The notes under the pieces were generated by a model. That model had not been told where the DNA came from. It worked only from the letters and a program-made list of their open reading frames with translations, and made no database searches. Made by a program: the position numbers and the translations under genes. A stretch of DNA of 37,504 nucleotides from an uncultured Alistipes sp. (lineage in GTDB: Bacteria > Bacteroidota > Bacteroidia > Bacteroidales > Rikenellaceae): NCBI GenBank assembly GCA_900769525.1, contig CAAGGY010000157.1, forward strand, positions 1 to 37,504, read 5' to 3'. Position 1 is the first letter of the stretch, and each line of letters begins with the position of its first letter. This document shows, one piece after another, positions 33,540 to 37,504 of this stretch.

Positions 33540-35462
33540 ATGAACCGCATAAAACTTCTACCCGAGATTGTAGCCAACCAGATTGCTGCTGGTGAGGTTG
33601 TCAACGCACCATCGAACGTCGTCAAAGAGATGATGGAGAATTCGATTGATGCAGGGGCGAAGTGTGTCAAGGTGAACTTCCGCAACGGCGGCAAGGAGCT
33701 TATCCAGATTATCGACGACGGATGTGGAATGTCGGCCATAGACGCCCGCATGGCCTTCGACCGCCACGCCACAAGCAAGATTCAGTCGATTGAGGATGTC
33801 TACCAGCTCCACACCTTTGGCTTTCGTGGCGAGGCTCTCGCCTCGATTGCTGCTGTCTCGGAGGTTGAGCTACGCACACGTCAGGAGAGTGATGAGGTGG
33901 GCACCTCAACACTCATTAGTGGCGGTGAGTTCCGCTCGCAGACACCTGTGTCGTGCGCTAAGGGTTCACAGTTTTTGGTGCGTAACATCTTCTACAACGT
34001 ACCCTCACGCCGCAAGTTTATCGACGGCGACAACTCACGCCTTGCCTCACAGATAAAGCAGGAGTTTATGCGTGTGGCGTTGTGTAACCCCGAGGTAGAG
34101 TTTGAACTTCGTCAGAACGATGCACTTCTCTATGCTCTAAAACCTACGAATCGCAGAGGTCGCATTATAGACATCGTCGGCAAGCATATCAAGAGCAACC
34201 TTTTGGATGTTGAGGTCGACACCTCGGTTGTTCGCATCGAGGGTTTTGTTGGTCGTCCTGCTGCTGCCAAGAAGCGCAACAACGAGCAGTTTTTGTTTGT
34301 CAACGGCAGATACTTCTACTCGCAGACAATGCAGCGAAGCATTATCCGCGCCTACGAGAAACTTATACCTGAGGGATGTATGCCCTCATACTTTATATAT
34401 ATAACGGTAGACCCTGAGCGTGTGGATGTCAACGTGCACCCTCAGAAGACCACCGTAAAGTTTGCTGACACGGAGGTTATCATACAGATACTCCAGGCAG
34501 CAATACGTGAGACGCTGGCAAAGACGGGCGCTGTGCCACTTATGGACTTCTCGGACGAGTCACGCCTCGAGATTCCGTCGATGTCGCACCAACAGGCCAT
34601 CTATCACGAGCCACGCATAGGCAGCAACAGCGATTACAACCCCTTCAAGGAGGAGTATATCGACCCTACGGCAACAATGCCCGACATCCCATTCACAGGC
34701 TTCGACGTACCCTACGACGGCCTTGAGCAGCGTAGCCAGAGGCCAAGCACAAAGCTTGTAAGCGACATGGACGAGTGCTACACGATGGTTAGCTCCGGCT
34801 CTGAGCCATCGAGTGTGATGGAGTATATCGACGAGGAGGGCGAGCAGACATCGTTCGACTACGTTGAGTCACAGATGCAGGTCGACGAAGCTACTTTTAC
34901 AGATGTTATGGTCATAGGCGGAGGCTATGCCATAGCTATCTATGGTGGTCGCTGCGTAGTTCTTAGTCTACGCCGTGCTCGTGAGCGCATACTCTTCGAG
35001 GATATCATCACCTCGACAATATCTGGTGCTGTGCCAACTCAACGTATGTTCTTTGCCGAGGAGCTTGTGCTCTCGGAGCAGGAGTACAACCTTATGGAGA
35101 GCCACGCCACCGAGTTCGCAGCCTTAGGCTTTGAGGTCGAGTATTGCGAAAATAACCGCATAGCTATCACTGGCCGTCCTGCGCTTGTCGATAGCAACAC
35201 ACCTCTCGATGAGCTTATCTACGAACTACTACACGGCATCGAGGATGGTACTATGCCTATCATGGAGGAGCGCCGTCGCCTTGCCGAACTTATGGCACGC
35301 CGTGCAAGTGCGGGCTATGGCCGTAATGTGCGCACAGCAGATGCAGAGGAGCTGTTGGCCTCGCTCCTAAAGTGCGAAAACCGCAGCTTCACACCATCGG
35401 GAGCGCCTATCATGGCGGAGCTTACCGCAGATGAGCTTCGTGCAAAACTTGCGAAATACTAA
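33540..35462 (+). CDS. mutL: DNA mismatch repair protein MutL
   Basis: 640 residues. The N-terminal GHKL ATPase is complete: EMMENSIDAG carries the catalytic Glu, IDDGCGMS the Mg/ATP Asp, RHATSKI and GFRGEALASI the lid and ATP contacts. An acidic linker (about 345-450) leads to a C-terminal dimerisation domain. Where MutL endonucleases have DQHA(X)2E(X)4E, this one reads LSLRRARERILFE: the Asp-Gln-His part is missing, although ERILFE remains. The protein may therefore lack nicking activity. It would bridge MutS to downstream repair; the mutS2 in this run is not its usual partner. Confidence 0.95.
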   Translation: MNRIKLLPEIVANQIAAGEVVNAPSNVVKEMMENSIDAGAKCVKVNFRNGGKELIQIIDDGCGMSAIDARMAFDRHATSKIQSIEDVYQLHTFGFRGEALASIAAVSEVELRTRQESDEVGTSTLISGGEFRSQTPVSCAKGSQFLVRNIFYNVPSRRKFIDGDNSRLASQIKQEFMRVALCNPEVEFELRQNDALLYALKPTNRRGRIIDIVGKHIKSNLLDVEVDTSVVRIEGFVGRPAAAKKRNNEQFLFVNGRYFYSQTMQRSIIRAYEKLIPEGCMPSYFIYITVDPERVDVNVHPQKTTVKFADTEVIIQILQAAIRETLAKTGAVPLMDFSDESRLEIPSMSHQQAIYHEPRIGSNSDYNPFKEEYIDPTATMPDIPFTGFDVPYDGLEQRSQRPSTKLVSDMDECYTMVSSGSEPSSVMEYIDEEGEQTSFDYVESQMQVDEATFTDVMVIGGGYAIAIYGGRCVVLSLRRARERILFEDIITSTISGAVPTQRMFFAEELVLSEQEYNLMESHATEFAALGFEVEYCENNRIAITGRPALVDSNTPLDELIYELLHGIEDGTMPIMEERRRLAELMARRASAGYGRNVRTADAEELLASLLKCENRSFTPSGAPIMAELTADELRAKLAKY

Positions 35463-35479
35463 TTGCAAATAACCAAACA

Positions 35480-36136
35480 ATGAGAATCGAAAGATATCAA
35501 TCATTTGCACCACCAGCTGTGCTTAACCTACTCATTGCCAACTTCATAGTCTATATGGCAATGATGCTTTTGGATGAGAACCGTATTTACGAGCTATTTG
35601 CACTCTTTCCCGTGAAGAGTCCCTGGTTCGAGATATGGCAGCCACTCACATATATGTTTATGCACGGCAACTTCTCGCACCTCTTTTTCAATATGTTCGC
35701 CCTGTGGACATTTGGACGAGGTCTTGAGCAGGAGATGGGCACAAAGCGCTTCTTAATCTACTACTTCGTGTGTGGTATCGGTGCTGCCCTTGTGCAGCTT
35801 GGCACCGCAGAGCTCGACCTACTGCGAATGCCATTTATGTCGCTTGCCTATCAGCAGTATCTATGGACACCTACCGTGGGTGCTTCGGGTGCGGTGTTTG
35901 GTCTGTTGTTGGCCTTTGGCATGCTCCATCCCAACGCTACAATCATGCTCCTTATTCCACCAATACCGCTTAAGGCTAAGTGGTTTGTAGTAATCTACGG
36001 CCTTATCGAGCTTATATTTGGTGTTACGGGAAGCTTCGACAGTGTTGCCCACTATGCCCACCTCGGCGGTATGTTCTGGGGCTGGCTACTACTTATGTGG
36101 TGGAGACGTCAGGATAGAAAGAGATTTGGATACTAA
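35480..36136 (+). CDS. Rhomboid family intramembrane serine protease
   Basis: 218 residues with about six membrane segments. The catalytic serine is S136 in GASGAVFG and the catalytic histidine H194 in AHYAHLGGMFWG. The conserved HGNFSHLFFNMFALW motif supplies H62, H67 and N71 of the second helix and oxyanion region. It would cut transmembrane segments of membrane proteins in the inner membrane; the substrate is unknown. It is 17 bases after mutL and 15 before the next gene. Confidence 0.93.
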   Translation: MRIERYQSFAPPAVLNLLIANFIVYMAMMLLDENRIYELFALFPVKSPWFEIWQPLTYMFMHGNFSHLFFNMFALWTFGRGLEQEMGTKRFLIYYFVCGIGAALVQLGTAELDLLRMPFMSLAYQQYLWTPTVGASGAVFGLLLAFGMLHPNATIMLLIPPIPLKAKWFVVIYGLIELIFGVTGSFDSVAHYAHLGGMFWGWLLLMWWRRQDRKRFGY

Positions 36137-36151
36137 CTAAAACTTTACAAT

Positions 36152-37300
36152 ATGGCATCGAAAGAGAAATCGCAGTACAACGGAATATTCGGTTCTGCAA
36201 AAGGCGGAGAGAAACGAGGTTTCTTGGCCACACTCTTCAGCATCATTCTTTTGGCGATAACGCTCTCGCTGAGCCTTGCACTAATTATCGCCTACCTCAC
36301 ACCACACGTGCCACCAGCACTCTTTGGTCAGTTTACAATCGTGGGTCTCTTCACCCCGATTCTCTACTTTATGGTTGCAGTGTGCACACTCCTCTGGGTT
36401 ATCATGCGCCGCTGGATTATGGCACTTGTCTCTGCCGTACTACTCCTTCCTGGCGTCTTCTACTTTGGCGACTTCTACAATATGGCCGTCATGGTCGACA
36501 AGCAGTTGCCTGAGGATAGGAACGAGTTTACCATCGTCTCACACAACGTGCGTGGCTTCTACAACGACGATGGCAAGCGCATTGTTAGTGACTACGTAGA
36601 CTACCTCTCAAAGGGCACCTTGCCAGACATCCTCTGCATCCAAGAGTTCCCACGTGAGGCTCGTGGCATTGATAAGATTGACTCGCTCTTTGCCGACCGA
36701 TACAGGGGCACATACTACGTCTCGGAGGCTATCGAGGGCGGCGAGTATGTTGTGCGCACCTACAGCCGCTACCCGATCATCAACTCTGGTAGCGTTGCGG
36801 GCCAGGGACGAGGCACATCACACTGGTGCGACCTTGTGCTCAACCGTGACACTGTGCGTGTATTCAACAACCACCTCTACACCATGAGCATCACGCCTGA
36901 CGACAGCGAGGATATCGCTCGTGGCAAGATTTTGCAGGATGGCGATAGAATGCGTAGCATAGTAAACCGCATTGCCGACAACTCGTCGATTCGTGCCTCA
37001 CACGTCGACACGCTACGCTACATCATGGACAACACCCCATATCGTCAGGTTGTCTGTGGCGACTTCAACGACACTCCAATGTCGTACGTTTATGGCCAGC
37101 TTAGCGAGAATCTCTACGACACATTCGTTGAGAGTGGCAATGGCTATGGCTACACCTTCCGCCCTATGCGTGGTATGTTGCGTATCGACTATATCCTTCG
37201 CAGCGAGGGCCTTGAGTCGCAGAGCTACTGCGCCGACGAGAGCGTGACATTCTCCGACCACCTCCCCGTGATGGCTCGACTAAAGCTTATCAAGGAGTAG
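36152..37300 (+). CDS. Membrane-anchored endonuclease/exonuclease/phosphatase family protein
   Basis: 382 residues. Three N-terminal membrane segments (about 25-115) precede a periplasmic or surface-facing EEP (DNase I-like) domain. SHNVRGF supplies the first Asn, CIQEF the Mg-binding Glu, VVCGDFNDTPMS the catalytic Asp/Asn pair, and FSDHLPVMARL the final Asp-His. The substrate may be nucleic acid, an inositol phosphate or a phospholipid headgroup; sequence alone does not decide. It is the last gene of the long plus-strand run. Confidence 0.9.
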   Translation: MASKEKSQYNGIFGSAKGGEKRGFLATLFSIILLAITLSLSLALIIAYLTPHVPPALFGQFTIVGLFTPILYFMVAVCTLLWVIMRRWIMALVSAVLLLPGVFYFGDFYNMAVMVDKQLPEDRNEFTIVSHNVRGFYNDDGKRIVSDYVDYLSKGTLPDILCIQEFPREARGIDKIDSLFADRYRGTYYVSEAIEGGEYVVRTYSRYPIINSGSVAGQGRGTSHWCDLVLNRDTVRVFNNHLYTMSITPDDSEDIARGKILQDGDRMRSIVNRIADNSSIRASHVDTLRYIMDNTPYRQVVCGDFNDTPMSYVYGQLSENLYDTFVESGNGYGYTFRPMRGMLRIDYILRSEGLESQSYCADESVTFSDHLPVMARLKLIKE

Positions 37301-37325
37301 CCATTAGGCTCGATAAATAAGTTTG

Positions 37326-37370
37326 GGCTGTCGAACAGAGTGTTTGGCAGCCTATTTTGTGCAAAATAGG
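37326..37370 (+). terminator. Two overlapping hairpins after the last gene of the long run
   Basis: The first stem is GGCTGTCGAACA, loop GAG, TGTTTGGCAGCC (37326-37352), a 12-bp stem with wobble pairs. The second is CCTATTTTG with CAAAATAGG (37351-37370), sharing two bases with the first, so they compete. No long T-run follows, so termination is likely but not typical. Confidence 0.5.
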
Positions 37371-37423
37371 GGGTGTTTAAGGCTACGATTTAAGATTATT
37401 CTGCTTTTTAGGTGCTATATTTC

Positions 37424-37454
37424 TTGGCAGTTTGAATAATTCTTTTTACCTTTG
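37424..37454 (+). promoter_or_regulatory. Promoter of the gene at the right edge (probable rpmI)
   Basis: TTGG at 37424-37427, a 19-base spacer, then the -7 consensus TACCTTTG at 37447-37454. It is 35 bases before the ATG at 37489. Confidence 0.75.
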
Positions 37455-37488
37455 CGCGCTATTATTAACTAATTTAACTTTTGTAACA

Positions 37489-37504
37489 ATGCCAAAAATG
37501 AAAA
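37489..37504 (+). CDS. rpmI: Probable 50S ribosomal protein L35, first codons only
   Basis: Only five codons (MPKMK) lie inside the window. MPKMK is the usual start of ribosomal protein L35, and a consensus promoter lies just upstream. Five residues are little evidence, so this is a reasoned guess; rplT would be expected next. Confidence 0.55.

Overview
The window is chromosomal DNA from a Bacteroidota member, most likely a gut Bacteroidales (Alistipes/Rikenellaceae-like is my best guess, but I cannot fix the genus without a database). Evidence: seven promoters carry the Bacteroidota -7 motif TAnnTTTG (TATCTTTG, TACCTTTG, TACATTTG, TATATTTG). MurF is fused to alanine racemase and FtcD to the cyclodeaminase, and there is a very long Bacteroidetes-type LptD. 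Genes are tightly packed with no strong Shine-Dalgarno sites.

Layout. (1) 1-1062: a minus-strand RecA-like AAA ATPase with a C-terminal HTH, of the kind seen on mobile elements. (2) 1063-3991: dnaK, flanked on both sides by related large imperfect palindromes whose arms are tandem 10-bp repeats. (3) 3992-6867: an operon with its own promoter encoding a steroid 5-alpha-reductase homologue, an old-yellow-enzyme reductase and a short-chain dehydrogenase. This is the gene set (5AR, 5BR, 3beta-HSDH) described in gut Bacteroidetes for making isoallo bile acids. (4) 6877-9366: a DUF748/AsmA-like envelope gene split by one in-frame TAA. (5) 9408-10412: an FKBP-type lipoprotein isomerase with a terminator. 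(6) 10646-18120: a histidine-utilisation operon (Dabb protein, ftcD-fchA, hutU, hutH, hutI, lipoprotein nitroreductase), bounded by a promoter with an operator-like dyad and a terminator. (7) 18269-20028: a UbiA prenyltransferase and an EamA transporter. (8) 20029-20486: a repeat-rich gap with a 9-bp-period palindrome and two tandem TIR-bounded hairpin elements. (9) 20487-23357, minus: lptD. (10) 23520-37300: a long plus-strand run of amidase, MCE protein, mutS2, murF-alr, RsmI-like methylase, grpE, dnaJ, small membrane protein, mutL, rhomboid and EEP hydrolase. (11) The right edge holds a promoter and the first codons of probable rpmI.

How the genes work together. The hut genes take histidine through urocanate, imidazolonepropionate and formiminoglutamate to glutamate, 5,10-methenyl-THF and ammonia. 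The steroid operon would oxidise and re-reduce the A ring of bile acids or steroids. The long right-hand run combines envelope building (LptD, amidase, MCE, MurF-Alr), protein quality control (GrpE, DnaJ, with DnaK 28 kb away) and DNA repair (MutS2, MutL). Most interesting are the steroid operon with its repeated-hairpin leader, the helical-period palindromes around dnaK, the tandem TIR elements next to lptD, the split DUF748 gene, and a MutL that appears to lack the DQHA endonuclease motif.
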